64,000 nt of DNA, taken from positions 62,001-126,000 of IMG/VR virus record IMGVR_UViG_3300034104_005687, one strand, 5' to 3'. A model generated the notes under the pieces. The model was not told where the DNA came from. It made no database searches and worked only from the letters and a program-made list of their open reading frames with translations. The stretch is from a virus. A program made the translations under genes and the position numbers. How positions within the stretch are numbered: the first letter of the stretch is position 1; every line of letters begins with the position of its first letter. Of the stretch, positions 1-8,117 are shown in pieces.

Positions 1-1502
1 TTGGGCACTGGAAAATACTGACTTTGAAAATCTTGCGGCGTGAAAGGTATAATGGTGTATCTGACTCGATATGCAAAATCATTGCGTTTGGGATCGTAGT
101 CCAGCTGCTGCACACTCATGGCAATGTGATACCAGGAAAAAGATGTAGTGGTGGCTGTGCTACCAGCTTCTGATCTATCGTCATCGCCTTCGGCAATCAC
201 TGTGGTGGCCTGGTTGGTGATGTAGTCGGAATTTCTTATGGCTATGTCAATGGCCTGCAACATCTGCATGCCAGCGGTGATGCCTTGATTTCTGCTGTTG
301 GGATTGACTGCTCCTTTGTCTGGGCTTAGACCGCTGGGATCCTGCTGTGGCGCAGGACCCATGTCAGTGGCTCCTTTGTTGACAGTAGATCCAGGTTTGA
401 ACAGCGTAGCGTCTCTGATTTTTTCAGCACCGTTGGCAAACACAATTTCATATTCGTCAGCAACATCGGCTCTGCCATCTTTGACCAGTTGTTGTTGATA
501 GGCATTCATGACACCAACCAGACCAGTTCTCAATGCAGATTTTTGTTGTGCCGCTGATGCATTGGGTGGAGGTGTACCTGCCTGTGCCAATCTAGTGGTC
601 TCAGCGTTAGACTGGTTTGGATCAGACCTTGCACCAGCAGGAGCACTACCACTGACATTGTTGTCTGCTACGCTGCCTACCAGCAATTCGCCCACAGTCT
701 GCCCATTGAGTTCATAATCAGCAGTGATGGTGCCGCGTCGTGTGCTGCCGGCCACAATCTGTCCAATAGGCTGACAATCAAACTCATAGCTGACCAGTCT
801 GGAACTTACTTCCCATTTGATGTCTTTGATTCGGAAAGGAATATATTTTTCAACTATAGCCCTAGAGTCTGACTGTTTGGAGGCCTGGTCAGTAGAAGCC
901 ACTGCTTGCAGTTTGCCAGTTTTATCATACCCATAAAAACGAATCACCATGAGATAGCACACTGCTGCGTAGTTTATGGCTCCGTTGCGGGTTTTGGGCT
1001 GTAGATCTTGTACAGCTTTGTATATGCAGTCTATCAGGGTAATGTTGGACGGTTCAACCACAGTGAACTTCAACTGGGTTGAACCGTGCGCGGCCATGGT
1101 ACCTTTTCCCAAAGGAATGTTTTCCAGGGTAATGGTATCTATATAAAAGTCATTGGGAAAAAATGGATTGCGTCCTGCATCTGGTGCACCAGCGCCTGCT
1201 GCAGACCCTTGGGGTCCTCCTATGTTGTTGGGTGCACCTCCGCTTTGAAACATCAAATTGTAGCCCGTAATTGATTTTTTTCCTGTGCGTTGAAATGCAG
1301 TAAGCTGAGCCGGAGTCAACATGTAGACCGAAGCCTGATAGCTAGTAGTTTCAAAGCCGTCCAGTATGTTGGGCTGTGGTACAATGGGTTTGTCCGCCGC
1401 AGTCTTTGCTGGGCGCGAGGTAGTAATTACTATTTCGCCAAGGTTGGCTACGTCTGACGTTTGCGGGTTGTCGTCATTGGCTTGATTGTCTGCTACTGAC
1501 AT
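1..1502 (-). CDS. Baseplate/tail structural protein, C-terminus cut by window edge
   Basis: An open frame runs leftward from an ATG at 1502 to the window edge (about 500 codons) without a stop. The N-terminal 20-40 residues are polar and acidic; a Gly/Ala/Pro-rich linker follows near residue 90-110. A conserved-looking core starts around FFPNDFYIDTI and includes FYGYD and KYIPFRIKDIKW. This pattern is familiar from unnamed structural proteins of marine myoviruses, but I cannot tie it to one T4 gene. It is the third gene of a leftward unit after a gp53-like and a gp48/54-like gene, so a baseplate or tail-hub role is inferred from context. The frame contains no obvious signal peptide or membrane segment. 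Confidence 0.7.
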   Translation of the reverse strand, partial: MSVADNQANDDNPQTSDVANLGEIVITTSRPAKTAADKPIVPQPNILDGFETTSYQASVYMLTPAQLTAFQRTGKKSITGYNLMFQSGGAPNNIGGPQGSAAGAGAPDAGRNPFFPNDFYIDTITLENIPLGKGTMAAHGSTQLKFTVVEPSNITLIDCIYKAVQDLQPKTRNGAINYAAVCYLMVIRFYGYDKTGKLQAVASTDQASKQSDSRAIVEKYIPFRIKDIKWEVSSRLVSYEFDCQPIGQIVAGSTRRGTITADYELNGQTVGELLVGSVADNNVSGSAPAGARSDPNQSNAETTRLAQAGTPPPNASAAQQKSALRTGLVGVMNAYQQQLVKDGRADVADEYEIVFANGAEKIRDATLFKPGSTVNKGATDMGPAPQQDPSGLSPDKGAVNPNSRNQGITAGMQMLQAIDIAIRNSDYITNQATTVIAEGDDDRSEAGSTATTTSFSWYHIAMSVQQLDYDPKRNDFAYRVRYTIIPFTPQDFQSQYFPVP

Positions 1503-1505
1503 TGT

Positions 1506-1805
1506 TTAGTACCCCAAGACCGATTTCAGTGTGCTTTCTTTGGGCAAGTAAATTTCTTTGCCCACAGTAAAATCCAAAGGAGGCTTGGTCAGCGTATTGG
1601 GATTTCGTTGATAAAACACCCACCACAGTGTGGGTGTGCCATACAGGTCATAGGCCAACAAGTCGGGTCTGTACTGATATGTCAAGTTTATGACAGTTTT
1701 TAAGTCATCACTTTCTTTGGGTATGGGACGATCCACCATGACGTCAAGAAAAAACTGACTGTATGGAGTTGTGTAATAGGGACTGGTTGAGTCGTAGTTG
1801 GCCAT
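1506..1805 (-). CDS. 53: Baseplate wedge protein, gp53-like
   Basis: This 99-residue protein carries the signature region of T4 gp53: YRPDLLAYDLYGTPTLWW, matching the YRLRTYYIKG...LANAIYGNPQLYWVLL stretch of T4 gp53 in spacing and aromatic positions. It then has a LysM-like tail (FTVGKEIYLP). T4 gp53 (196 residues) joins the baseplate wedges to the hub; this version is about half that length and keeps mainly the LysM-like part. Its ATG overlaps the stop of the upstream gene by one base and its stop lies just before the next ATG, so the three leftward genes are one transcription unit. The family match is by eye. Confidence 0.6.
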   Translation of the reverse strand: MANYDSTSPYYTTPYSQFFLDVMVDRPIPKESDDLKTVINLTYQYRPDLLAYDLYGTPTLWWVFYQRNPNTLTKPPLDFTVGKEIYLPKESTLKSVLGY

Positions 1806-2896
1806 TACCAGAATCCTTTCTTCAATAAGTTGCCATTGCTGAATTCTTTGACGCTGAACTGTTTGCTGACTTGTGACCTGGTCTGTATGGGCAGTAAGGT
1901 AATGTTCATGTCAATTTTGGTTGGTACATATGTGGCTTGATTCAAGCCGTAGACTGTTGCACGAGTCTGTCCCAGATCTCCTCGAGTGCCTGGCACAGCA
2001 CCTTTGGGCACACCGGGCTGTCCAGTTACTGCATTGAACAAGTTGCTGAGTCGTCCTATGGCTGAACTAATGGTGCTGACTGGCGATGATCCAACTTGTT
2101 GCTGTCTGTTACTCAGGTTCAGCCCTATGTTGTTGGGAGTGACTGCAATGTAGTCAACGTCGTTGGGCAAGTTGTACTGAAAATTGGTGATCACACAGGC
2201 ATGGTCGTTGAACTGATATTCTCCATAGCCGCGCAAGTATACTAGGGGCGGTGGAGATCCACGCTGTTGATCTTTGCCGTAGAACATTTTGGTAGCTGAT
2301 CTAAAAAACTGTATCACTGCCAGCACATACTCTGCTTCGCGGGTGTCCTGTGCTGTGAATGTGGCTTGAATTTGCACATCGCTGACCTGACTACCTTTGT
2401 AGAAGTATCCACGATAGTTGGAGTGTGTTAGATCATATGGATCGTATTTGGCAGCATAGCTGGTGTTGATTATAGGGGTATAGGGAAATACCACACCGTC
2501 GCTGACCCTGAGTGGTGCCAACAGCGCATTGCTTTTGTCTTGATACAGGTACTCAGCATCTGGTGCAATACGCAGTCGTACACGCCAGTCGCCCTTGGTG
2601 GTTTGGTTGAAGTACTGCTGAATGCTGGCCTGTTCCTGAGTTTCTTTGAGCAAGGCCTTGGTTCTTGCATTGGCGTCGCTGTCAGGGTCGTCATCTTCAT
2701 TGGCCTGGGTCTCAAGCTCTTGGCGTCGCTGTTCAAAGAACTCTTTAACAACAGGATCGTTGTCGGGATCAACAGGCTTAGGCGCAGAATTTTCTGCGGC
2801 GCCAGTTTCGCCGGTCGCGCCAAAATCCGCAGGATTGGCCTGCGGCAGTTCAGGGTCTGTGTTGGGGTTTACCTGTTGTGGAAATTCTGTGGACAT
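1805..2896 (-). CDS. Tail-tube/baseplate junction protein, possibly gp48/gp54-like
   Basis: 363 residues. The first ~100 residues are acidic and low in complexity (many D, E, N, P and Q). A folded region begins at WRVRLRIAPDAEYLY. The layout of the C-terminal half resembles T4 tail-tube cap gp48: a TREAEYVLAVIQFFRSATKM helix matching the STEDLMAIINIYQYFNYFSYG segment, a later block on local coordinates (FQYNLPNDVDYIAV), and an ending with a beta strand and aromatic residue (NITLLPIQT...KKGFW). The likeness is structural-looking rather than strong identity. It is first in a leftward baseplate unit behind a late promoter at 2915-2922. An alternative is a generic LysM-associated baseplate protein. 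Confidence 0.5.
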   Translation of the reverse strand: MSTEFPQQVNPNTDPELPQANPADFGATGETGAAENSAPKPVDPDNDPVVKEFFEQRRQELETQANEDDDPDSDANARTKALLKETQEQASIQQYFNQTTKGDWRVRLRIAPDAEYLYQDKSNALLAPLRVSDGVVFPYTPIINTSYAAKYDPYDLTHSNYRGYFYKGSQVSDVQIQATFTAQDTREAEYVLAVIQFFRSATKMFYGKDQQRGSPPPLVYLRGYGEYQFNDHACVITNFQYNLPNDVDYIAVTPNNIGLNLSNRQQQVGSSPVSTISSAIGRLSNLFNAVTGQPGVPKGAVPGTRGDLGQTRATVYGLNQATYVPTKIDMNITLLPIQTRSQVSKQFSVKEFSNGNLLKKGFW

Positions 2897-2914
2897 TGTT
2901 GTGTTCCTATACAG

Positions 2915-2922
2915 TATTTACC
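2915..2922 (-). promoter_or_regulatory. T4-type late promoter (GGTAAATA)
   Basis: Read on the minus strand the box is GGTAAATA. With T4 geometry (box at -13 to -6) transcription would start near 2909, giving a leader of about 13 nt that contains an AGGAA ribosome site before the ATG at 2896. Confidence 0.65.
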
Positions 2923-2952
2923 CAAAAAATTATCAGCGTAGTTTAAGAAAGG

Positions 2953-2980
2953 TTGACAAGTCATACTTTTGTGTTAAAAT
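2953..2980 (+). promoter_or_regulatory. Sigma-70-type promoter for gp55
   Basis: TTGACA at 2953-2958 is followed after 16 nt by TAAAAT at 2975-2980. A late sigma gene needs transcription before late promoters can fire, so a host-type promoter here makes biological sense. A possible late box lies immediately downstream. Confidence 0.6.
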
Positions 2981-2981
2981 A

Positions 2982-2989
2982 AGTAAATA
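2982..2989 (+). promoter_or_regulatory. Possible late promoter box (AGTAAATA) upstream of gp55
   Basis: The box has the TAAATA core seen at other late genes. Predicted start is near 2995, inside the AGGAG ribosome site (2992-2996), so a transcript from here would have a damaged Shine-Dalgarno. It may be a chance match or a self-limiting late start. Confidence 0.35.
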
Positions 2990-3006
2990 TTAGGAGAACC
3001 TCCCCC

Positions 3007-3927
3007 ATGTCAGAACCCTTGGTCAAAACACCAGCCAAAGTCAACTATCTCAACAACAGAGATATCCTCAAAGAAATTCATCTCAGCAAAAAAACCTATT
3101 GCAGCTACAGAGATCCTGTGACTGATCATCAGTACGATATCATACTGCCCAGTGTTGACAAGATCAATCAGCGCACAGTGGCCGAGGCCCGCAGAAATCG
3201 TGCCGACCGTATCAAACGCGAAACAGGGGAAATTGTAGACCCTACCAAAATTCCCAACACAGACATAGTGTTTAGAATTACCTGCTGGGAACACATTCCG
3301 CTGGCACCCAAGAAAGTGCCCAAAAATGCTACCAAGCGCAAGAAGCTAGAAGACATCCTGGACCTGGATGAAGTAGCAGTGGATCCTCTGGAGGATCTTG
3401 TGGAAGAGCCTGTGCTGGATCCCACACATGTGCGACTGAACTTTCCGCCGTTTTATCACTATCGCATCGACGAAAACAAGGTACCGTTTGTGGTGGGCAA
3501 GAGTCACTGGAAGGGCGATTTGGAAACGGGCGAGTATTGTCGCGATCACGGCAATATGACACGCAAGCTGGCCACCATGTTTATGAAACTGTGCGAGCGT
3601 TATGCCACAAGGAGCAACTGGCGTGGCTACACATACAATGAAGAAATGCGTGGACAAGCTCTACTACAGCTTAGTCAGATTGGTCTACAGTTCGACGAGA
3701 GCAAGAGCCAGAACCCGTTTGCGTATTACACTGCTGCGATCACTAACAGTTTTACGCGGATTCTCAACATAGAGAAAAAGAACCAAAACATTCGTGACGA
3801 TATCCTGGAAATCAATGGGTTGAACCCAAGCTGGACTCGTCAAAACTCAGGTGCCAAAAGCATGGCTGCCATGTCCGGACCGGTTGTGAGCAGCCTGGAT
3901 GATGTAGTACAATCAGTAGATGAGTAA
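3007..3927 (+). CDS. 55: Late-transcription sigma factor gp55
   Basis: The N-terminal YLNNRDILKEI matches T4 gp55 YVNNKELLQAI, and the C-terminal half (about residues 185-290) carries the sigma region-2-like core: SNWRGYTYNEEMRGQALLQL, FDESKSQNPFAYYTAAITNS, then IEKKNQNIRDDILE. In T4, gp55 binds host RNA polymerase and recognises TATAAATA; matching boxes are abundant in this window. The protein is 306 residues against 185 in T4, because about 120-150 residues (roughly 30-180) are inserted between the two conserved parts. The insert includes an acidic stretch and a PFYHYRID segment. The ATG at 3007 follows an AGGAG site. The end overlaps the gp47 start by 8 bases. Confidence 0.88.
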   Translation: MSEPLVKTPAKVNYLNNRDILKEIHLSKKTYCSYRDPVTDHQYDIILPSVDKINQRTVAEARRNRADRIKRETGEIVDPTKIPNTDIVFRITCWEHIPLAPKKVPKNATKRKKLEDILDLDEVAVDPLEDLVEEPVLDPTHVRLNFPPFYHYRIDENKVPFVVGKSHWKGDLETGEYCRDHGNMTRKLATMFMKLCERYATRSNWRGYTYNEEMRGQALLQLSQIGLQFDESKSQNPFAYYTAAITNSFTRILNIEKKNQNIRDDILEINGLNPSWTRQNSGAKSMAAMSGPVVSSLDDVVQSVDE

Positions 3928-4936
3928 TTTATTTAAAAAAGCCGCAATCTTTACCGACATCCATTTTGGGCTCAAGTCCAACAGTGTTCTACACAACGAA
4001 GACTGTTTGGCTTTTGTGAAGTGGGCCACGGCCAAGGCCCAAGAAGAAGGTTGCGAAACCTGCATGTTTCTGGGCGATTGGCACAACAATCGATCAAGCC
4101 TGAACATAGTCACCCTGAACTACAGTTTGCAGGCCTTGGAGCACATGAACAACAACTTTGAACGTGTGTATTTTATTCCAGGTAATCACGATTTGTACTA
4201 TCGGGATAAACGTGACATTCAAAGTGTAGAATGGGCCAAACACCTACCGCGTGTGGAAATCTGCAATGATTGGTTCAGCAGTGGCGGCGTCACTATTGCT
4301 CCTTGGCTATGCGGTGATGATCACAAACGACTGGCAAAAATGAGCGGTGAATATTTGTTTGGTCACTTTGAACTGCCAGGATACCTGATGAATGCAATGG
4401 TAGAGATGCCAGATCATGGTGAAATACGTCGAGAAGATCTTGGAGGGTTCGGACATGTTTTTACAGGACACTTTCACAAGCGGCAGACCAAAAAGAATAT
4501 TACCTACATCGGCAATGCGTTCCCTCACAATTATGCAGATGCTGGTGATGACGAACGAGGTCTCACTGTGTTGGAGTGGGGATCAGCGCCTGAATTTCAT
4601 GCTTGGCCTGCTCAACCAACGTACCGTGTGTACGGGCTGGCCAACCTTATTGACAACGCTGCGTCGCTGCTTCGACCCAAGATGCATGTCAGAGTTAACC
4701 TAGATATCGAGATCTCATACGAAGAAGCCAACTTTATCAAAGAAACTTTTGTGCGAGACTACAACCTGCGTGAGATGGCGTTGATTCCCAACAAGACTGC
4801 CGGTGTAGACGAAGATATGGCGCCCGGAGAAGTCAAGTTTGAATCAGTGGATCAGATTGTTACAGATCAACTTACCAACATTGAAAGTGAGTTTTACGAT
4901 AACAAGCTCTTGCTGAAGATTTATCAAACACTATGA
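3920..4936 (+). CDS. 47: Recombination nuclease subunit gp47 (Mre11-like)
   Basis: A calcineurin-type metallophosphoesterase of 338 residues, essentially T4 gp47 length (339). Metal-binding motifs appear in order: DIHFG at residues 13-17, GDWHNN near 51, GNHD at about 88-91 and GHFH near 182. With gp46 it forms the Mre11/Rad50-type complex that resects DNA ends for recombination-dependent replication. The gene overlaps gp55 by 8 bases and its stop overlaps the next ATG (ATGA at 4933), so expression is probably coupled. In T4, genes 47 and 46 are also close neighbours; here an SGNH-like gene sits between them. Confidence 0.92.
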   Translation: MSNLFKKAAIFTDIHFGLKSNSVLHNEDCLAFVKWATAKAQEEGCETCMFLGDWHNNRSSLNIVTLNYSLQALEHMNNNFERVYFIPGNHDLYYRDKRDIQSVEWAKHLPRVEICNDWFSSGGVTIAPWLCGDDHKRLAKMSGEYLFGHFELPGYLMNAMVEMPDHGEIRREDLGGFGHVFTGHFHKRQTKKNITYIGNAFPHNYADAGDDERGLTVLEWGSAPEFHAWPAQPTYRVYGLANLIDNAASLLRPKMHVRVNLDIEISYEEANFIKETFVRDYNLREMALIPNKTAGVDEDMAPGEVKFESVDQIVTDQLTNIESEFYDNKLLLKIYQTL

Positions 4937-5649
4937 AATTGTATTTCAACGGATGCAGTCATACCTACGGTGATGATCTTGAAGATCCCAAAAGTAGTGC
5001 ATGGCCATCTGTTGTGTCTTCTGCACTAGGCGCAGATTTTTTGAATGACAGTGTCAGTGGTGGCACCAACGATCGCATAATGTATCGGACCATAAAGCAC
5101 CTAGATCAGTTTGATAAATTCTATATTGCTTGGACTTACACCACTCGATTTACCAGGTATAGAGCAGACAACAACCATGATGTCAACTTCAATCCTCAAT
5201 TGATACACAGGCTTTACAGCAAAGATCCTAACTTTGCAGAATATGGAAAAATACATTATCGGGTCTGGCACAACGAATTGTATGCTGCGAAGTTATGGTT
5301 GCAAAACATTGTGTTGTTGCAACGATTGTTTGAATCAGTCAACAAACCATATGTCATGATCAATACTGCGTCAAATCATCTAGATCGGTGGTTAAGCAGT
5401 TGGCAAGACTTTAATTCTAGTGTACAATCATTGTTGTGTTTTGATCTCATGAATGATCAGCAACTTGAACAAGAACATCTAGAACTACAAAAATTAGCAT
5501 CAATGATTGACACTTCCTGTTTTGTTGGATGGAATCAATGGTGTTTGGCCGACGAGTTAAAAAAATACCCGGTTGGACCAACTGGCCACTTACTGGAACA
5601 AGGACACAAGGCCACAGCCTTGCATATTTTAAAGCATGATTCACATTAA
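4933..5649 (+). CDS. SGNH/GDSL-like hydrolase fold protein
   Basis: 238 residues starting with a short strand and the nucleophile-type motif GCSHTYGDD (residues 7-15), followed by a GGTNDR block near residue 45 and a C-terminal GHLLEQGHKA that could supply the His of an (N/D)xxH motif. These features suit the SGNH esterase/acyltransferase fold; similar proteins occur in marine T4-like phages without a tested function. Starts in an ATGA overlap with gp47 and runs 14 bases into gp46, so it was inserted into the 47-46 pair without breaking coupling. Codons look more A/T-rich than those of its neighbours. Substrate unknown; two further SGNH-like genes lie at 59152 and 60603. Confidence 0.6.
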   Translation: MKLYFNGCSHTYGDDLEDPKSSAWPSVVSSALGADFLNDSVSGGTNDRIMYRTIKHLDQFDKFYIAWTYTTRFTRYRADNNHDVNFNPQLIHRLYSKDPNFAEYGKIHYRVWHNELYAAKLWLQNIVLLQRLFESVNKPYVMINTASNHLDRWLSSWQDFNSSVQSLLCFDLMNDQQLEQEHLELQKLASMIDTSCFVGWNQWCLADELKKYPVGPTGHLLEQGHKATALHILKHDSH

Positions 5650-7717
5650 AAAACTCACTGTCAAAAACTTCATGAGTGTGGGCAATGCCACACAAGGCAT
5701 TGACTTTGATCGCAGGGACTTGACGCTGGTACTAGGCGAGAACCTGGACCTAGGTGGCGACGGCAGTCGCAACGGCACAGGAAAGACCACAATCATCAAT
5801 GCGTTGAGTTACGCCTTGTATGGCAATGCACTGTCAAATATTCGCAAGGACAACCTTGTGAACAAGACCAACGGCAAGAACATGCTGGTAAGTCTGGACT
5901 TCAGTGTGGGCAGTCAGGACTACAGAATTGAACGTGGTCGCAAGCCCAATGTGCTGAAGTTCTATGTGAACCACGAAGCACAAGCTGCCACAGACGAAGC
6001 ACAAGGCGAAAACAAAGAAACGCAGGAAGTGATCGAACGCATCATGAGCATGAGTCACGACATGTTCAAACATGTGTTGGCGTTGAATACCTATACTGAA
6101 CCATTCCTGAGTTTGAAGGCCAATGAGCAACGTGCCATCATTGAGCAGTTGTTGGGCATTACCCTGTTGAGTGAACGAGCCGATCGTGTCAAAGAGTTAA
6201 ATCGACAAACCAAAGATGCGATCTCGCAAGAAGAATTTCGTATACGTGCCGAGCAAGAAGCCAACAAACGCATAGAAGAACAGATCGAAAGCCTGCGTCG
6301 CAGACAAGTGCTATGGCAGAAAAAATACGACAGCGATCTACAGATTCTAGTTGGTCAGTATGACGAACTTTCCAAGATCAACATTGAAGCAGAATTACAA
6401 GCACACCAAGACCTAACTGTATGGAGTGATCGTCGTCGACAACAAGAAGCTCGCAACAGCCTGTCAGCTCGCAGCACAGCCTGGCAACAAAAACACAACA
6501 CCGAAGTCGAAGCCGCAGGTCGTGCATATTCGGACAAGAATCGTATCAGCATTGATATTGAACTAGCAGCATGGGCACAGTTAGCTGCTCACAATCAAAA
6601 ATCTCGAGACATTGCCGAACTTGAAAAACTGATCGCCCGTTGTGTTCAGGACGAGAAGAAAGAAGTCAAGCTGGTAGAAAAACTACGAGCCGAGATTGAA
6701 GAACTCCGAAATCACAAGTGCTATGCATGTGGACAAGACTTTCATGATGTCAGTCACGAGTCAGTGTTGGCTACAAAAGAAAAAACACTACAAGAAGCTG
6801 CCTTACAGGTCTTGGCCACCAACAGTCAATGGATAGAGCACACTAATGCGTTGTTGAAGCTGGGCGAGCTGGGTGTTCCGCCCACAACACATTACACCAC
6901 AGAAGCCGAAGCAATACGTCACTCCACTGAGTTAGATGCGCTTCGTCAAACACTGGAAAATAAAACTACCGAAGTCAACCCTTATGCTGATCAACTGGCA
7001 GAAATGCCCGAAGTGGATCCTGGTCAGCAACCAGTTACCCACTACGACACCGAAGCAAAAGCTATCAAACACAGCAGCCAAGTTGCTAGTTTGCTGACAC
7101 AGATCACAAACAAGCATGCCGAAACTGATCCCTATGGTGAACAGATTGCTGATATGCAGACCAAGGCTCTGCAAACTGTGAGCTACGATCACCTCAACGA
7201 GCTGACCCGAGTACAGGATCATCAAGACTTCTTGCTGAAACTGTTGACTTCCAAAGACAGCTTTGTTCGCAAAAAAATCATTGATCAAAATCTCAGTTAT
7301 CTCAACAGCAGACTTACCCACTATCTGGATCGTATGGGCTTGCCGCACACTGTGAAATTCATGAATGATTTGTCGGTAAATATCGAAGAACTAGGTCGTG
7401 AACTGGACTTTGACAATCTGTCAAGAGGCGAGCGTACCCGATTAATTCTCAGCATGAGCTGGGCATTCCGTGATGTATGGGAAAGCCTTTATCACCCCAT
7501 CAACTTGCTGTTCATTGACGAACTGATCGACAATGGTTTAGACACATCTGGCGTAGAAAACGCCTTGGGTCTACTGAAACGCATGAGCCGCGAACGCAAC
7601 AAGAGTGTTTGGCTTGTGAGTCACAGAGACGAGTTGGCCGGACGAGTTGAGAACATACTCAGAGTGGTCAAAGAAAATGGCTTTACCAGCTATAATACAG
7701 ACATAGAGCATGCATAA
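5636..7717 (+). CDS. 46: Recombination nuclease subunit gp46 (Rad50-like ATPase)
   Basis: An SMC/Rad50-type ATPase: Walker A GSRNGTGKT (residues 43-51), two long coiled-coil arms, a zinc hook CYAC at 362-365 between them, an ABC signature SRGERTRL near 595, and Walker B LLFIDEL near 625. At 693 residues it is longer than T4 gp46 (560), the extra length being in the arms; the second arm contains two similar segments (THYTTEAEAIRHS and THYDTEAKAIKHS), suggesting an internal duplication. It partners gp47 in DNA-end processing. The ATG at 5636 lies inside the end of the SGNH gene. Confidence 0.93.
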   Translation: MIHIKKLTVKNFMSVGNATQGIDFDRRDLTLVLGENLDLGGDGSRNGTGKTTIINALSYALYGNALSNIRKDNLVNKTNGKNMLVSLDFSVGSQDYRIERGRKPNVLKFYVNHEAQAATDEAQGENKETQEVIERIMSMSHDMFKHVLALNTYTEPFLSLKANEQRAIIEQLLGITLLSERADRVKELNRQTKDAISQEEFRIRAEQEANKRIEEQIESLRRRQVLWQKKYDSDLQILVGQYDELSKINIEAELQAHQDLTVWSDRRRQQEARNSLSARSTAWQQKHNTEVEAAGRAYSDKNRISIDIELAAWAQLAAHNQKSRDIAELEKLIARCVQDEKKEVKLVEKLRAEIEELRNHKCYACGQDFHDVSHESVLATKEKTLQEAALQVLATNSQWIEHTNALLKLGELGVPPTTHYTTEAEAIRHSTELDALRQTLENKTTEVNPYADQLAEMPEVDPGQQPVTHYDTEAKAIKHSSQVASLLTQITNKHAETDPYGEQIADMQTKALQTVSYDHLNELTRVQDHQDFLLKLLTSKDSFVRKKIIDQNLSYLNSRLTHYLDRMGLPHTVKFMNDLSVNIEELGRELDFDNLSRGERTRLILSMSWAFRDVWESLYHPINLLFIDELIDNGLDTSGVENALGLLKRMSRERNKSVWLVSHRDELAGRVENILRVVKENGFTSYNTDIEHA

Positions 7718-7727
7718 GGAATAATCA

Positions 7728-8117
7728 GTGCTGTTGACCGTTGAGCATTCTAATTTGACTATGATACGTTTTGAAATCAATGGATCAGTGGTTGAGCACT
7801 ATCAACAACAACAAGAATATTGTGTTGATATAAACTGCAACGGCAATGTAGAAATATTCTTTGAACCATGGAAAATCAAACCATTGGTCAGAGTTGACAA
7901 TCATCTGTTGGATTACTGGTGCGCTGATATGCAATTGTACGATCACATGGTTAGACTTAAATGGGATTCAGGGTTCTATCATCGGTACCAAGAAAAAATT
8001 GTGCAGGGAAAAATAGATTACTTGAATCTAACAACACAAGAAGATATTGATTATTATTTGGGCATAAAAAATTCAAATCTAGATTTAGTTAGCCAACTCA
8101 AACAGTATTTAAAATGA
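7728..8117 (+). CDS. Small protein of unknown function, first gene of accessory operon
   Basis: 129 residues if read from a GTG at 7728, which has an AAGGA ribosome site 7 bases upstream that overlaps the gp46 stop; the first ATG (7761) has no such site, so GTG is preferred. The sequence is rich in aromatic residues and beta-like, with KPLVRVDNHLLDYWCADMQL and a C-terminal helix. I do not recognise the family. Its stop overlaps the start of the B12-type radical SAM gene (ATGA at 8114), which implies a shared role with the four enzymes downstream, perhaps as a binding or carrier subunit; that is inference only. Confidence 0.65.
   Translation: MLLTVEHSNLTMIRFEINGSVVEHYQQQQEYCVDINCNGNVEIFFEPWKIKPLVRVDNHLLDYWCADMQLYDHMVRLKWDSGFYHRYQEKIVQGKIDYLNLTTQEDIDYYLGIKNSNLDLVSQLKQYLK

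Noticed and set aside
2540-2993. Plus-strand frames opposite the gp48/54-like gene
   Set aside because: Shadow frames of a well-supported minus-strand gene; they run into the divergent promoter region.
7691-7696. TATAAT upstream of the accessory operon as a promoter
   Set aside because: It lies in the gp46 coding end and the hexamer 17 bases upstream (TCAAAG) is a poor -35; the operon can be read from the gp55-gp46 unit.
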